Positions 17,346 through 25,950 of a DNA stretch of 44,544 nucleotides are shown piece after piece. Source of the stretch: an uncultured Lachnospiraceae bacterium (GTDB lineage Bacteria > Bacillota > Clostridia > Lachnospirales > Lachnospiraceae); contig CATKXE010000020.1 in NCBI GenBank assembly GCA_949840465.1, positions 1-44,544 of the forward strand, written 5' to 3'. The stretch's first letter is position 1; the number at the start of each line of letters is the position of its first letter. The notes below the pieces were generated by a model that was not told where the DNA came from, made no database searches, and was given only the letters and a program-made list of their open reading frames with translations. A program made the translations under genes and the position numbers.

Positions 17346-17927
17346 TCATCGTGTGGAGAGGAATTCCGCCTCCTTCTGCGCCTCAACGTCATCTGGATAT
17401 TCCGCACTGTATTGCGATATCGCCGCCCTGGCGCTTTCCCAATCCAGCTTTTTCTCATAACAGATAATCCGGTTCATTTTCATTTCCTGAATCACTTCAC
17501 TGTAATCTACGGTCTGCTCCTTTTTTGTATCCTCCGACACCTCCATGCTGTTGGGCAGTTCGATACCCTGTTCATATGCGGCAAGCGCACCGTCATAATC
17601 TTCCAGCTTCATGGAACAGGCGCCGATCAGATTATAGATTGCCGGGGTTCTGAACGCTCCCGCATCCAGCGCCTTCTGAAGATTTGCCCGGGCGGCTTCA
17701 TAGTCCTCCTGAGCATAATAAACCATCCCCAGGCCGCGGTAAGCCTCCGAGGCATCGCCGCCTTTTTTTTCCGCTTCTTCCACCGCCTCTTCAAAAGCTG
17801 CGGCGGCTTCCTCGTTCTTTCCCTTCTCCAATAATTCTGTCCCGCTCTTCACATGGTTTGTACAGGCCGCCAGCGAACATACGGCCACGGCAGCCAAAAG
17901 CAGGCTCCTCGCCTTTCTATTTTTCAT
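17346..17927 (-). CDS. TPR-repeat lipoprotein
   Basis: A 193-residue exported lipoprotein. The signal peptide MKNRKARSLLLAAVAVCSLAAC ends in a lipobox (LAAC), so the mature protein is tethered to the outer face of the membrane. The body is made of two or three tetratricopeptide-like helix pairs (for example AYRGLGMVYYAQEDYEAARANL and AIYNLIGACSMKLEDYDGALAA), which mediate protein contacts. No enzymatic motif. The start was set at 17927 because AGGAG lies nine bases upstream; an in-frame TTG at 17936 is too close to it. Client unknown. Confidence 0.85.
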   Translation of the reverse strand: MKNRKARSLLLAAVAVCSLAACTNHVKSGTELLEKGKNEEAAAAFEEAVEEAEKKGGDASEAYRGLGMVYYAQEDYEAARANLQKALDAGAFRTPAIYNLIGACSMKLEDYDGALAAYEQGIELPNSMEVSEDTKKEQTVDYSEVIQEMKMNRIICYEKKLDWESARAAISQYSAEYPDDVEAQKEAEFLSTR

Positions 17928-17967
17928 GAGTACCAACTCCTTATTTTCCTCAATATTTTCCTGCCTT

Positions 17968-19839
17968 TCATCCCGGGAACTTCAATACCCACAGGGAATT
18001 GAAAAGAGTCATCAGCAGAACCGCCATATCTGCAATAATCGCATTGCGCATGGTGACATAACCCAAAAATGCCATTGCCAGAAGAATCGCTTTTATGAAG
18101 ACCGCAAAATACAGATTCTGCCTGGCCACATGGACTGTCTCCCGGGAAATCCTGATGGCATTGATAATCCGTGACGGTTCGTCCTCCAGCAGGATAATAT
18201 CCGCTGCCTCCAGCGCCGCGTCCGCCCCCAGACCGCCCATCGCAATCCCTACATCCGCACGTGCAAGCGCCAGGGCATCATTGATCCCGTCGCCAATAAA
18301 CGCCAGTTTCTCCGATTCCAGCTGGCTGTCCATAAATTCCTCCATCTGCGCCGCCTTGTCCTCGGGCAGCTGCTCCGCGTAGGCAAATTCAATACCAAGC
18401 GTTTTTGCCACGTCATTTGCCACGGTCTGATTGTCCCCGGTAAAGATCATGGCTTCCAAATGGTGGTTCCGCAGCCAGTCAATGGTATATTTTGCATCCT
18501 CCCGAATCTTATCGGCAATCAGGACATATCCTACATACTGCATGCCATAGACCACATGCACGGCGGTGCCCACGCCTGAGGCCTGCCGGTAATCTGCCCC
18601 CATCTGCTCCATAAATCTGGAACTGCCCACAAACGCCCTCTTTCCGTCAATCACAGCCTCCATCCCAAAGCCAGGATGTTCTTTTATATCCCTGACCCTG
18701 GACATATAAATTCCTTTTCCATAAGCGTCCCGCAGGGACAGGGCGACCGGATGATTGGAATAGGCTTCCGCGCAGGCCGCAATCTCCAGCAAACGCGCTG
18801 CCGAAATCCCTTTGGGGCAGATTTCTTTTACGCCAAAAACCCCTTCTGTGAGAGTGCCTGTCTTATCAAAAATAAAGGTCTCTGTACGTGACAATCGTTC
18901 CAGATAGTTGCCCCCCTTGATCAGGATCCCCTGTTTGGAAGCAGCCCCTATCCCTCCAAAAAATGCAAGCGGCACTGATACCATCAATCCGCAGGGACAT
19001 GCCGCCACGAGAAAAACCAATCCCCGATACATCCATGTCTCAGGATCCTGAGACTGGGACATCATGGGCGGAAGAATCATGGTCAGGATTCCCATAAGCG
19101 TCACGGCGGCGCTATAAAGGCGTATGAACCTATCCGCATCATTCTCAGACTCGCTTTTGTGCCCTGCCGCATCCTCCACCATCTTCAGGATCCTGCATGC
19201 GGTGGATTCCTCATACACTTTGGACACCTTTGCTTCGAGAACGCCGCCCTGATTCACGCTCCCGCCGTACACCTTACTTCCCATGCCCACACTCCTGGGA
19301 CGAAATTCCCCGGTCAGCGCCTTTTCATCCACCGTGCCGAATCCATGTATAATGACCCCGTCCACAGGAATCTTCTCTCCCGGCCGTATGACAACCGTAT
19401 CGCCCGGCCTCAGTTCCTCCGGATCTACCGTCTCTTCTCCAATCCCCATTCTCCGGTTCGCAAAAGAAGGGCGGATATCCATATACTTTGCAATAGAACG
19501 CTTTGTATGGTCCAGTGAAACCGCCTCAGCCAGCTTTCCAATATGAAAAAAAAGCATTGCCCCGACCGCTTCCGGATACCGCTCTACCGCAAAAGCTCCG
19601 CCGGATGCAATCAGCATGAGGAGATTTTCATCAAAAAACTTCCAATGCCGCAGTTTTTTCAGGAACTGCCAGCAAGTATCCGCTGCAAGCACCGCATATG
19701 CCAGTAAAAAGATTGCCAGCTCCGCCTGATCGCTCACTGTGAAATTCCAGTATTCATATTTTGCCGCGGCTAAAACTCCAATATAGACAGCGGCTCCTGC
19801 TGCAAGCTCGAAGAACTTAATCTTGACTTCCTTCGCCAT
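17968..19839 (-). CDS. P1B-type zinc/cadmium-exporting ATPase lacking an N-terminal metal-binding domain
   Basis: A 623-residue heavy-metal P-type ATPase. The core is complete: CPC metal motif in the membrane (AACPCGLMVSVPLAFF), phosphorylation motif DKTGTLTEG, HP motif SNHPVA, and hinge GDGINDALALA. The last helices carry Lys (AVFIKAI) and Asp (IIADMAV) at the positions that define the Zn/Cd/Pb class in ZntA. Unusual points: no HMA domain and no His-rich tail; the actuator loop reads TGEF rather than TGES/TGEP; and CPC is followed by Gly rather than Ala. The start at 19839 has GAGGT seven bases upstream. It lies 123 bp downstream of the ArsR gene and probably shares its promoter. Confidence 0.9.
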   Translation of the reverse strand: MAKEVKIKFFELAAGAAVYIGVLAAAKYEYWNFTVSDQAELAIFLLAYAVLAADTCWQFLKKLRHWKFFDENLLMLIASGGAFAVERYPEAVGAMLFFHIGKLAEAVSLDHTKRSIAKYMDIRPSFANRRMGIGEETVDPEELRPGDTVVIRPGEKIPVDGVIIHGFGTVDEKALTGEFRPRSVGMGSKVYGGSVNQGGVLEAKVSKVYEESTACRILKMVEDAAGHKSESENDADRFIRLYSAAVTLMGILTMILPPMMSQSQDPETWMYRGLVFLVAACPCGLMVSVPLAFFGGIGAASKQGILIKGGNYLERLSRTETFIFDKTGTLTEGVFGVKEICPKGISAARLLEIAACAEAYSNHPVALSLRDAYGKGIYMSRVRDIKEHPGFGMEAVIDGKRAFVGSSRFMEQMGADYRQASGVGTAVHVVYGMQYVGYVLIADKIREDAKYTIDWLRNHHLEAMIFTGDNQTVANDVAKTLGIEFAYAEQLPEDKAAQMEEFMDSQLESEKLAFIGDGINDALALARADVGIAMGGLGADAALEAADIILLEDEPSRIINAIRISRETVHVARQNLYFAVFIKAILLAMAFLGYVTMRNAIIADMAVLLMTLFNSLWVLKFPG

Positions 19840-19962
19840 CTTCGCTACCTCGTATGACTTCAGGCACCTACGGGCCATCCTGAAAGAATCTGCATCGCCG
19901 CCATATACAGTCCCCTGGGGCTGTACTTTAAGCCGTTGTGGCCCCTCTCCCTCAATCCTCTG

Positions 19963-20322
19963 CTATTCCCGGATATGCTCCATCCCCTGATTCATGATCG
20001 TTTTTATATGCCCGTCCGCCAGAGAATAGAATACGGTCTTCCCTTCCCGGCGGTTGGCCACCAGCTTCATCTGCTTTAGCACACGGAGCTGGTGGGATAT
20101 GGCGGACTGTGTCATATCTAATGTCTGCGCCAGGTCGCAGACGCACATCTCCCCCTGAAGCAGGATACACAGGATTCGGATTCTTGTCGAATCTCCGAAC
20201 ACTTTAAAAAAATCTGCCAGCTCCTGCAGTTCCTCCACAGCCGGCATATGCTCCCTGACGTCCTTCACAATCTCATCATGGACATGCACATAATCACAAT
20301 GCTCCACTTCTATTTTTTCCAT
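19963..20322 (-). CDS. ArsR/SmtB-family metal-sensing repressor
   Basis: A 119-residue winged-helix repressor. The recognition region is DMTQSAISHQLRVLKQMKLV. Two metal sites can be read. The alpha-3N site uses Cys60 and Cys62 in EMCVCDLA plus Cys9 in EVEHCDYVHVH, as in CadC. The alpha-5 site is Asp103-x-His105-x10-His116-x2-Glu119, the SmtB/CzrA zinc pattern with Glu as last ligand. The protein should therefore release DNA on binding Zn or Cd/Pb. Start 20322 is preferred over the longer frame because AAGGAGA precedes it by five bases. Its gene precedes one ATPase gene, and its likely operator lies before the other. Confidence 0.93.
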   Translation of the reverse strand: MEKIEVEHCDYVHVHDEIVKDVREHMPAVEELQELADFFKVFGDSTRIRILCILLQGEMCVCDLAQTLDMTQSAISHQLRVLKQMKLVANRREGKTVFYSLADGHIKTIMNQGMEHIRE

Positions 20323-20435
20323 ATCAATCTCCTTCCTATGTCTCCCATGCCTGCCAGTCCTGCGAGAGCTATTACTGTCCATGGCACGGATGCGAACAGC
20401 AACGAAGAGATTCTCACCTGAATTTACCAGATTTT

Positions 20436-20464
20436 ATTATACGTGAAATCCACAAACGGGTCAA
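20436..20464 (-). promoter_or_regulatory. Promoter of the ArsR-ATPase operon
   Basis: Minus strand: TTGACC (20459-20464), 17-bp spacer, TATAAT (20436-20441). Start predicted near 20429. No copy of the 10-6-10 palindrome found at 23079-23104 overlaps it, so autoregulation is not obvious. The rest of 20323-20684 holds only the terminator below. Confidence 0.8.
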
Positions 20465-20498
20465 GGAAACACGGGGGGTAAATTAAAATTTAAAAAGC

Positions 20499-20543
20499 AA
20501 AAGGTGCAAAGCCCTTTATAAAATACAGGCTTTACACCTTTCA
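20499..20543 (-). terminator. Terminator after the second ATPase gene
   Basis: AAAGGTG-AAAGCC pairs with GGCTTT-CACCTTT (one C-A mismatch), followed on the minus strand by CTTTTGCTTTTTAAATTTT. It separates the His-rich ATPase gene from the ArsR operon. Confidence 0.75.
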
Positions 20544-20684
20544 AAATTACAGTGATTCTACCGTCACTCTTTTATAGAGTCAATCTCTGTCAGATGAATG
20601 CCAGAAGCTCTCAGAACCACTTTCAATGCCATTCTATTCCGTTTAAAACGTGGACGCACCGCAGCGCGCCCACTGAGCGGAAGG

Positions 20685-23054
20685 TTATATTTTTTTATAG
20701 AGAATACGGACAGAGTTCAGGATACAAAGCATCGCTACGCCTGTGTCTGCGAAAACAGCCATCCACATGTTCGCAAGGCCTGCCAGGCCCAGCGCCATCA
20801 CGGCTGCTTTGACCACCAGTGCAAAAATCACATTCTGCTTTGCGATTTTTCCGGTTGTCCCTGCAATCAGCAGGGCCTGCGGAATGGCGCTCACCGCAGA
20901 ATTCATAAATACTACATCCGCCGCCTCAATCGCCGCATCCGCACCGCTTCCCATTGCCGCGCCTACATCCGCGCCGGCCAATACAGGCGCGTCGTTGATT
21001 CCGTCGCCTACAAACATGACGCCGCCGTGCGCGCTGCGGATCCGGACTAATTCTTCCAGCTTCTGTTCCGGAAGCAGCTTTGCATGAACCTCGTCAATCC
21101 CTGTCGCCTCCGCCACTGCCCGGGCGCTCTCTTGGGCGTCCCCGGTCAGCATGGCGGTTACGACGCCCTGGCGCTTCATAGCAAAAACGGCTGTCTTTGC
21201 GTCTGCTTTCACCGTATCCGCAATGACCAGGCAGCCCGCATAATTCCCATTCACTGCCAGAAGCACTTCCGTCCCGTAATTTTCTGTGCGGCAGCCGTTT
21301 AAGTTTACTCCCGCATCCGACAGAAGCGCTTTGCTGCCGCAGAGCAGAATCCCGTCTTCCGCCTCTGCTTCCACGCCTTTTCCCGCAATTTCTTTTACCG
21401 AATGGAGCCGTTCCAAAATAACCCCCCGCTCTTTTGCCGCCGTCACAATACTGACTGCGATCGGATGGGTGGAACTTCCCTCGCATGCCCCGGCCATGGC
21501 AAGAACCTGCCCTTCTGTAAATCCCGGCGCCGGAATGATTTTCTGAAGGACAAAATTTCCTTCTGTTACGGTTCCCGTCTTATCCATTACAACGGCCTTC
21601 ACATTCTGAAGCGCTTCAATCGCCACGCCGCCCTTAAACAAAATCCCCAGCTTCGAACCGGCTCCGATCCCTGAGAAAAATGCCAAAGGCACGCTCAATA
21701 CCAACGCGCACGGGCAGCTGATCACGAGAAAAGTCAATGCCGTATAAACCCAATACTCCCAATCCCCTGTAAACAGAGACGGGATGATTGCCGTCGCTGA
21801 CGCCAATCCCACTACCACAGGAGTATAGACTCTGGAAAAACGCGTAATAAAACGGTCGATCTTCGGCTTGCTTGCAGCGGCATTTTCCACGGAATTCAAA
21901 ATCCTGGTCACCATGGAATCTTCCAGAGCTTTTTCCACCCGGATCTTCAAAAGGCCGGAGGTATTCACACAGCCTGATATCACACTGTGGCCGGCGCCCG
22001 CCGCCACTGGAACCGGCTCCCCCGTCACCGGAGAGGTATCAATGCGGCTCTGGCCTTCGGTAATCGTTCCGTCCAGCGGAATCCGGTCGCCGGGACGCAC
22101 CAGAAGGATGTCTCCCGGTCTGGCCTGTTCTGCGGGAACAACCTCCACGTCTTCGCCCTGCACCAGATTCACCACCTCCGGCCGCATATCTACCGCATCC
22201 ATGATCTGGCTTCTGCTGCGCGCAACCGCAATGTCCTCGAACAGCTCGCCGATGCGGTAGAAGAGCATGACCCCTACTGCCTCGGTAAAATCCTGTATGG
22301 CGAATGCCCCCAATGTGGCTATGCTCATCAGGAAATTTTCATCAAATACATGTCCCTTTGTGAGATTTTTCCCCGCTGTCAAAAGGACATGCCTTCCCAG
22401 TACAAGATATGCGATCACCAGCATCACGGCAGAGGCGGCAGAAGAATAGCGTTCCGTCACGATCCCTGCTGCCATGAGCGCCGCTCCAACGCCCAATTCC
22501 CGGATATCTTTGCGGGTTTCATGAGCCTTTTCCTTCTCCAGCGCTTTCCGCTCAGACGCACCCTGCCTGGATTCCTGCTTTGTTACCACAACCTCCTCTT
22601 CAATGGAGGAGCAGATCTCTTGAAATACCGGTAGCAGTTCTTCATTGGTATTCGCCACAATCTGCAGCTGCTTCGTGGCATAGGTTAAATTCGCAAAATC
22701 TACCTGAGGAAGTTCCTGAATCTTACGCTCCATCTTTGCCGCACAGTTGGCGCAGCCCAGATTCTCAAGAATGTATATCTGCTTTTTCACATTGTCAAAC
22801 GCATGGTTTACCGGGCGCTGTTCCACAGGTTCGTGACGGTGGTCCTCGTGGCCGTGTTCATGGCCGCAGCCGCAGGCCTCTCCATGATGATGGTGATGCC
22901 CTTCATGCCCGTGCCCATGGCCGCAGCCGCAGGCCTCTCCATGATGGTGATGCTCATGGATCTCTTCATGGCTGTGGCTGACACTTTCTCCGTGTTGAGG
23001 ATTTCTCCTGTCCTTCTCTGACATCCTTTTATTATGAATCACTAATTCTCCCAT
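20685..23054 (-). CDS. P1B-type zinc/cadmium-exporting ATPase with His-rich N-terminus and HMA domain
   Basis: A 789-residue ZntA/CadA-type pump. Residues about 22-75 are a histidine-rich tail containing a tandem ~20-residue repeat built on HHHHGEACGCGHGHGHE, each unit with a CGC pair. An HMA domain follows with GCANCAAKME (Cys101, Cys104). The core has VTGEPVP, CPCALVLSVPLAFF, DKTGTVTEG, STHPIA and GDGINDAPVLA, and the terminal helices carry the Lys (LVVKAA) and Asp (VFADTGVAML) of the Zn/Cd/Pb class. The start at 23054 has AGGAGGG five bases upstream; in-frame ATGs further up overlap the promoter and operator. It is transcribed alone from a repressor-controlled promoter. Confidence 0.95.
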   Translation of the reverse strand: MGELVIHNKRMSEKDRRNPQHGESVSHSHEEIHEHHHHGEACGCGHGHGHEGHHHHHGEACGCGHEHGHEDHRHEPVEQRPVNHAFDNVKKQIYILENLGCANCAAKMERKIQELPQVDFANLTYATKQLQIVANTNEELLPVFQEICSSIEEEVVVTKQESRQGASERKALEKEKAHETRKDIRELGVGAALMAAGIVTERYSSAASAVMLVIAYLVLGRHVLLTAGKNLTKGHVFDENFLMSIATLGAFAIQDFTEAVGVMLFYRIGELFEDIAVARSRSQIMDAVDMRPEVVNLVQGEDVEVVPAEQARPGDILLVRPGDRIPLDGTITEGQSRIDTSPVTGEPVPVAAGAGHSVISGCVNTSGLLKIRVEKALEDSMVTRILNSVENAAASKPKIDRFITRFSRVYTPVVVGLASATAIIPSLFTGDWEYWVYTALTFLVISCPCALVLSVPLAFFSGIGAGSKLGILFKGGVAIEALQNVKAVVMDKTGTVTEGNFVLQKIIPAPGFTEGQVLAMAGACEGSSTHPIAVSIVTAAKERGVILERLHSVKEIAGKGVEAEAEDGILLCGSKALLSDAGVNLNGCRTENYGTEVLLAVNGNYAGCLVIADTVKADAKTAVFAMKRQGVVTAMLTGDAQESARAVAEATGIDEVHAKLLPEQKLEELVRIRSAHGGVMFVGDGINDAPVLAGADVGAAMGSGADAAIEAADVVFMNSAVSAIPQALLIAGTTGKIAKQNVIFALVVKAAVMALGLAGLANMWMAVFADTGVAMLCILNSVRILYKKI

Positions 23055-23078
23055 AATATCCCTCCTGATCCTGTCGCA

Positions 23079-23104
23079 AACATATGAATAACTGTTCATA
23101 TGTT
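23079..23104. promoter_or_regulatory. ArsR/SmtB-type operator palindrome
   Basis: Perfect inverted repeat AACATATGAA-N6-TTCATATGTT, with a further ATGTTCATAT half-site running to about 23110. This matches the imperfect TATGAAC-type operators of SmtB/CzrA repressors. It lies just downstream of, and overlapping, the -10 of the ATPase promoter, so a bound repressor would block transcription. The likely ligand is the ArsR protein encoded at 19963-20322. Confidence 0.85.
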
Positions 23105-23105
23105 C

Positions 23106-23134
23106 ATATAACCACAAAACAGGAGAATTGTCAA
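23106..23134 (-). promoter_or_regulatory. Promoter of the His-rich ATPase gene
   Basis: Minus strand: TTGACA (23129-23134), 17-bp spacer, TTATAT (23106-23111). The palindromic operator begins immediately downstream. Confidence 0.75.
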
Positions 23135-23201
23135 TAGGGATATGCAAAAAAACTGTCCCCCTGCCGCAGCACGGACTCTTTGCACGGTCACTCTATCATA
23201 T

Positions 23202-23253
23202 AAAAGGCGCTTTTATCCCATGCCCGGTGGGGCACGGAACAAAAGCGCCTTTT
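23202..23253. terminator. Terminator of the ribosomal protein operon
   Basis: AAAAGGCGCTTTT (23202-23214) pairs with AAAAGCGCCTTTT (23241-23253); an internal stem TGCCC/GGGCA continues it. It works in either direction and lies downstream of rplA and upstream of the ATPase promoter. Confidence 0.85.
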
Positions 23254-23276
23254 GACTGTTCTTGTAGTCGAATCCC

Positions 23277-23337
23277 CGCGGCAGCCGCCAAATGGACATA
23301 CAAAAACATGTCCTCCCGGCTCGTTGCCTGGCGGGTA
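23277..23337 (+). repeat. Palindromic intergenic repeat, copy C
   Basis: CGCGGCAGCCGCC, AAAT, GGACAT, ACAAAAAC, ATGTCC, TCCC, GGC, TCGTTGCCTGGCGGG. GGACAT/ATGTCC and GCC/GGC pair fully, and GCAGC pairs with GTTGC through one G-T. It lies between rplA and its terminator. Confidence 0.85.
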
Positions 23338-23483
23338 TAAAATTGTAACCTGATCTATCTCTGATTTTCCATGCAACATTCATCGCAAAGCTTCATACAT
23401 GATGAAAATATCCTCCGCAGGCCGTATGGGATGTAAGAATCCCAGCCTCCCATGCTGTCGGACAGATATCTTTCTGTTATCTC

Positions 23484-24176
23484 TTACTGCAGCTTCATCG
23501 GATTGATCTTGATGCCAGGCCCCATTGTGGAGGTGATCGTCACGCTCTTCAGGAACTGGCCCTTTACTGCTGCAGGCCTTGCTTTAATAATTGCATCAAC
23601 AAGCGTCTGGAAGTTGTCCGCTAACTGTTCTTCGGTAAAGGAAGCCTTACCGATCGGCACATGGATAATGTTTGTTTTGTCCAATCTGTACTCAATTTTA
23701 CCTGCTTTGATATCGTTGATTGCCTTTGTCACGTCCATTGTAACCGTACCGGCCTTGGGGTTCGGCATAAGGCCCTTTGGTCCGAGTACACGTCCGAGAC
23801 GTCCCACAACGCCCATCATATCCGGGGTAGCAACTACAACGTCAAAATCAAGCCAGCCTTCATTCTGGATCTTCGGAACCAGTTCCTGCCCGCCGACGAA
23901 ATCAGCGCCCGCCGCCTGAGCTTCATCTGCCTTTGCGTCCTTTGCAAATACAAGGATCCGGACTGTCTTACCCGTTCCATGAGGCAGAACAACCGCGCCA
24001 CGGATCTGCTGGTCAGCATGACGGCCGTCACATCCGGTCCTGATATGAGCTTCGATTGTCTCGTCAAATTTTGCTACTGCTGCTTTCTTTACTAAAGAGA
24101 TGGCTTCTGCCTTATCGTAAAGATTTCCTCTCTGGATCTGTTTTGCAGCTTCGATATATTTCTTTCCTCGTTTCAT
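23484..24176 (-). CDS. rplA: 50S ribosomal protein L1
   Basis: A 230-residue L1 protein, part of the mobile L1 stalk next to the E site and a translational repressor of its own operon in many bacteria. Recognisable blocks are [72 protein letters not shown] and the C-terminal [12 protein letters not shown]. Length is standard. The start has AAGGAGG upstream, inside a leader that is also found before rplK (see the duplicated leaders). Last gene of rpmG-secE-nusG-rplK-rplA; rplJ-rplL are not in the window. Confidence 0.98.
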   Translation of the reverse strand: MKRGKKYIEAAKQIQRGNLYDKAEAISLVKKAAVAKFDETIEAHIRTGCDGRHADQQIRGAVVLPHGTGKTVRILVFAKDAKADEAQAAGADFVGGQELVPKIQNEGWLDFDVVVATPDMMGVVGRLGRVLGPKGLMPNPKAGTVTMDVTKAINDIKAGKIEYRLDKTNIIHVPIGKASFTEEQLADNFQTLVDAIIKARPAAVKGQFLKSVTITSTMGPGIKINPMKLQ

Positions 24177-24184
24177 TCTAAATA

Positions 24185-24224
24185 ACCTCCTTGTGGTATT
24201 CGCGGGACTATAACCCCTCCCACT
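24185..24224 (-). promoter_or_regulatory. Duplicated mRNA leader before rplA
   Basis: On the minus strand AGTGGGAGGGGTTATAGTCC, then CGCGAATACCACAAGGAGGT. It shares GTGGGAGGG, TCCCGC, AATACCACAAGGAGGT with the leader at 24768-24806. GGGA and TCCC can pair, placing the ribosome binding site just after a hairpin. Confidence 0.7.
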
Positions 24225-24333
24225 GCTTTCTTCTTCGTTACTTCTGCCGGGACAGCGTCTTTTCCGGGAATCTGTTTTTTGTACATATCATCCCTTTCCG
24301 GCTTTGCCGCCCCATGCCCTGCAGGATATATGC

Positions 24334-24759
24334 TTACCCTTCTACGGTAACCCCCATAGAACGGCAGGTTCCTTCTACCATGCTCATCGCTGCCTCCAAA
24401 GATGCTGCGTTCAGATCCGGCATCTTGGTCTTTGCAATCTCTTCTACCTGGGCTTTTGTGATCTTAGCAACCTTGGTCTTGTTCGGAACGCCGGAACCAG
24501 ACTTAATATTACATGCCTTCTTAATCAGGACTGCCGCCGGAGGCGTCTTTGTAACGAAGCTAAAGCTCCTGTCACTGTAAACCGTGATGACAACCGGAAT
24601 CACCAGATCTCCCTGATCTGCTGTCCTTGCGTTGAACTGCTTTGTAAATTCAACGATATTCACGCCGTGCTGTCCAAGCGCAGGTCCTACCGGTGGCGCC
24701 GGAGTCGCCTTGCCTGCCGGAATCTGTAACTTAATATAACCTTCTACTTTTTTTGCCAT
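24334..24759 (-). CDS. rplK: 50S ribosomal protein L11
   Basis: A 141-residue L11, which forms the GTPase-associated centre with 23S rRNA and is needed for RelA-type stringent sensing. The N-terminal [29 protein letters not shown] with its proline-rich hinge and the C-terminal rRNA-binding part ([45 protein letters not shown]) are textbook. Full length. Preceded by the duplicated leader with AAGGAGG. Confidence 0.98.
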   Translation of the reverse strand: MAKKVEGYIKLQIPAGKATPAPPVGPALGQHGVNIVEFTKQFNARTADQGDLVIPVVITVYSDRSFSFVTKTPPAAVLIKKACNIKSGSGVPNKTKVAKITKAQVEEIAKTKMPDLNAASLEAAMSMVEGTCRSMGVTVEG

Positions 24760-24767
24760 TTTTCCTT

Positions 24768-24806
24768 ACCTCCTTGTGGTATTGGCGGGATCAAATCCCT
24801 CCCACT
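24768..24806 (-). promoter_or_regulatory. Duplicated mRNA leader before rplK
   Basis: On the minus strand AGTGGGAGGGATTTGATCCC, then GCCAATACCACAAGGAGGT, closely matching the leader before rplA. GGGA-TTTGA-TCCC forms a short stem just before the ribosome binding site. It may be a ribosomal-protein binding site; L1 and L11 are the natural candidates. Confidence 0.7.
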
Positions 24807-24808
24807 TT

Positions 24809-25324
24809 CTAATCCATCTTCTTGACTTCTGAAAAGCTGAGTTCAACCGGTGTCTCACGGCCAAACAATTCTACATTGATCGACAGGTTCTCCTTCTGTT
24901 CGTTCACAGTCTGCACAACGCCTACCGTGCCTTCCCATGCGCCGCTTAACACAACCACGGTATCGCCTTCTGCAAAGCTAACCTTCACTTCCTGACGGAT
25001 TCCGAACCTCTCCATCTCCTCTTCCTCGAGAGGAACCGGCTTGGAACCCGGCCCTACGAACCCGGTCACGCCTCTTGTGTTGCGGACAACATACCATGTG
25101 TCGTCGTTCATAAACATGTGAATCATCACATAACCCGGAAACAGTTTCTTCATACTCACCTTCTGGACGCCGTTCTTTTGTTCGATCACTTCCTCCAAAG
25201 GAACCCTTACTTCCAGAATCTGGTCTTCCAGATGGCGGTTTTCGATTGTTTTGTCAATGTTTGCTTTTACTTTGTTCTCATACCCGGAATAGGTATGGAC
25301 TACATACCATCTTGCCTCTGACAT
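24809..25324 (-). CDS. nusG: Transcription elongation factor NusG
   Basis: A 171-residue NusG. The NGN domain reads ARWYVVHTYSGYENKVKANI through KKLFPGYVMIHMFMNDDTWYVVRNTRGVTGFVG, and the KOW domain lies in VSFAEGDTVVVLSGAWEGTVGVVQTVN. It binds RNA polymerase and influences pausing, Rho and ribosome coupling. The start at 25324 (MSEARW) follows AAAGGTG and gives the usual N-terminus; the longer frame starting at 25366 lacks homology. Located in the conserved secE-nusG-rplK order. Confidence 0.97.
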   Translation of the reverse strand: MSEARWYVVHTYSGYENKVKANIDKTIENRHLEDQILEVRVPLEEVIEQKNGVQKVSMKKLFPGYVMIHMFMNDDTWYVVRNTRGVTGFVGPGSKPVPLEEEEMERFGIRQEVKVSFAEGDTVVVLSGAWEGTVGVVQTVNEQKENLSINVELFGRETPVELSFSEVKKMD

Positions 25325-25440
25325 AAAATCACCTTTCTTATACCCGTGAGCCAAATGACCTGCCAAAAGATTCCCATTTCTAAAAAGCGCAGCACATCAT
25401 CCGGCAAATTAAGTATGCTCCTGAGTATAAATGCAGTTTC

Positions 25441-25647
25441 CTACCTTACCAAAAGGTCAATCCCATATTTCATGGCCGCGTCGATCACGGAAATGATCGC
25501 CCCCAGTAATACGGAAACCGTCACGACTGCCGTTGTCTGCCTGACAAGCGCGTTCTTATCCGGCCAGATGACCTTCTTAAATTCTGCCTGAAGTCCTTTG
25601 AACCAGCTTTTCTTCTGCTTCTGCGTCTTTTCTGTCTTTCCGCTCAT
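25441..25647 (-). CDS. secE: Preprotein translocase subunit SecE
   Basis: A 68-residue single-span SecE of the Gram-positive type. A basic N-terminus (KTEKTQKQKKSWFKGLQAEF) is followed by the conserved KKVIWPDKNALVRQTTAVV and one membrane helix (VSVLLGAIISVIDAAMKYGI). It clamps SecY in the protein-export channel. Start 25647 has GGGAGGG eight bases upstream. Confidence 0.95.
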   Translation of the reverse strand: MSGKTEKTQKQKKSWFKGLQAEFKKVIWPDKNALVRQTTAVVTVSVLLGAIISVIDAAMKYGIDLLVR

Positions 25648-25668
25648 ATCATCCACCCTCCCAAACGA

Positions 25669-25818
25669 CTACTTCGTCTCTTTGTGCAGTGTGTGTGATC
25701 TACAGAACTTGCAGTACTTTTTGGTCTCCATACGTTCCGGATGAGTTTTTTTGTCTTTGGTCATGTTGTAATTGCGGTTCTTGCATTCCGTACATTCCAA
25801 TGTGATTCTTGTGCGCAC
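25669..25818 (-). CDS. rpmG: 50S ribosomal protein L33 (zinc-binding form)
   Basis: A 49-residue L33 beginning [20 protein letters not shown] and ending in [14 protein letters not shown]. Two CxxC pairs make it the zinc-binding paralogue. The start codon is GTG at 25818, with GAGGTGG five bases upstream, which makes the gene easy to miss. First gene of the rpmG-secE-nusG-rplK-rplA cluster, 21 bp upstream of secE. No tRNA-Trp gene, often found between rpmG and secE, is present. Confidence 0.95.
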   Translation of the reverse strand: MRTRITLECTECKNRNYNMTKDKKTHPERMETKKYCKFCRSHTLHKETK

Positions 25819-25950
25819 AACTTCCACCTCGCTTTTTGTTAGAGTACCTCTGGAAATGCGGCTGCAAAGACAGGTGCGCCGCGCTTCCCAACGGATTCTC
25901 GTCTACTTCACTACATGTTGCTGATGGTTGCGAAGCCATCAATTTTAGGC

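Noticed and set aside
22860..22975. Tandem repeat in DNA suggestive of a CRISPR or satellite
   Set aside because: It is coding: the His/CGC-rich tandem repeat of the zinc ATPase N-terminus. No CRISPR array exists in the window.
25819..25950. tRNA-Trp gene near rpmG/secE
   Set aside because: No cloverleaf, no CCA anticodon context and no T-loop GGTTCGAATCC sequence seen.
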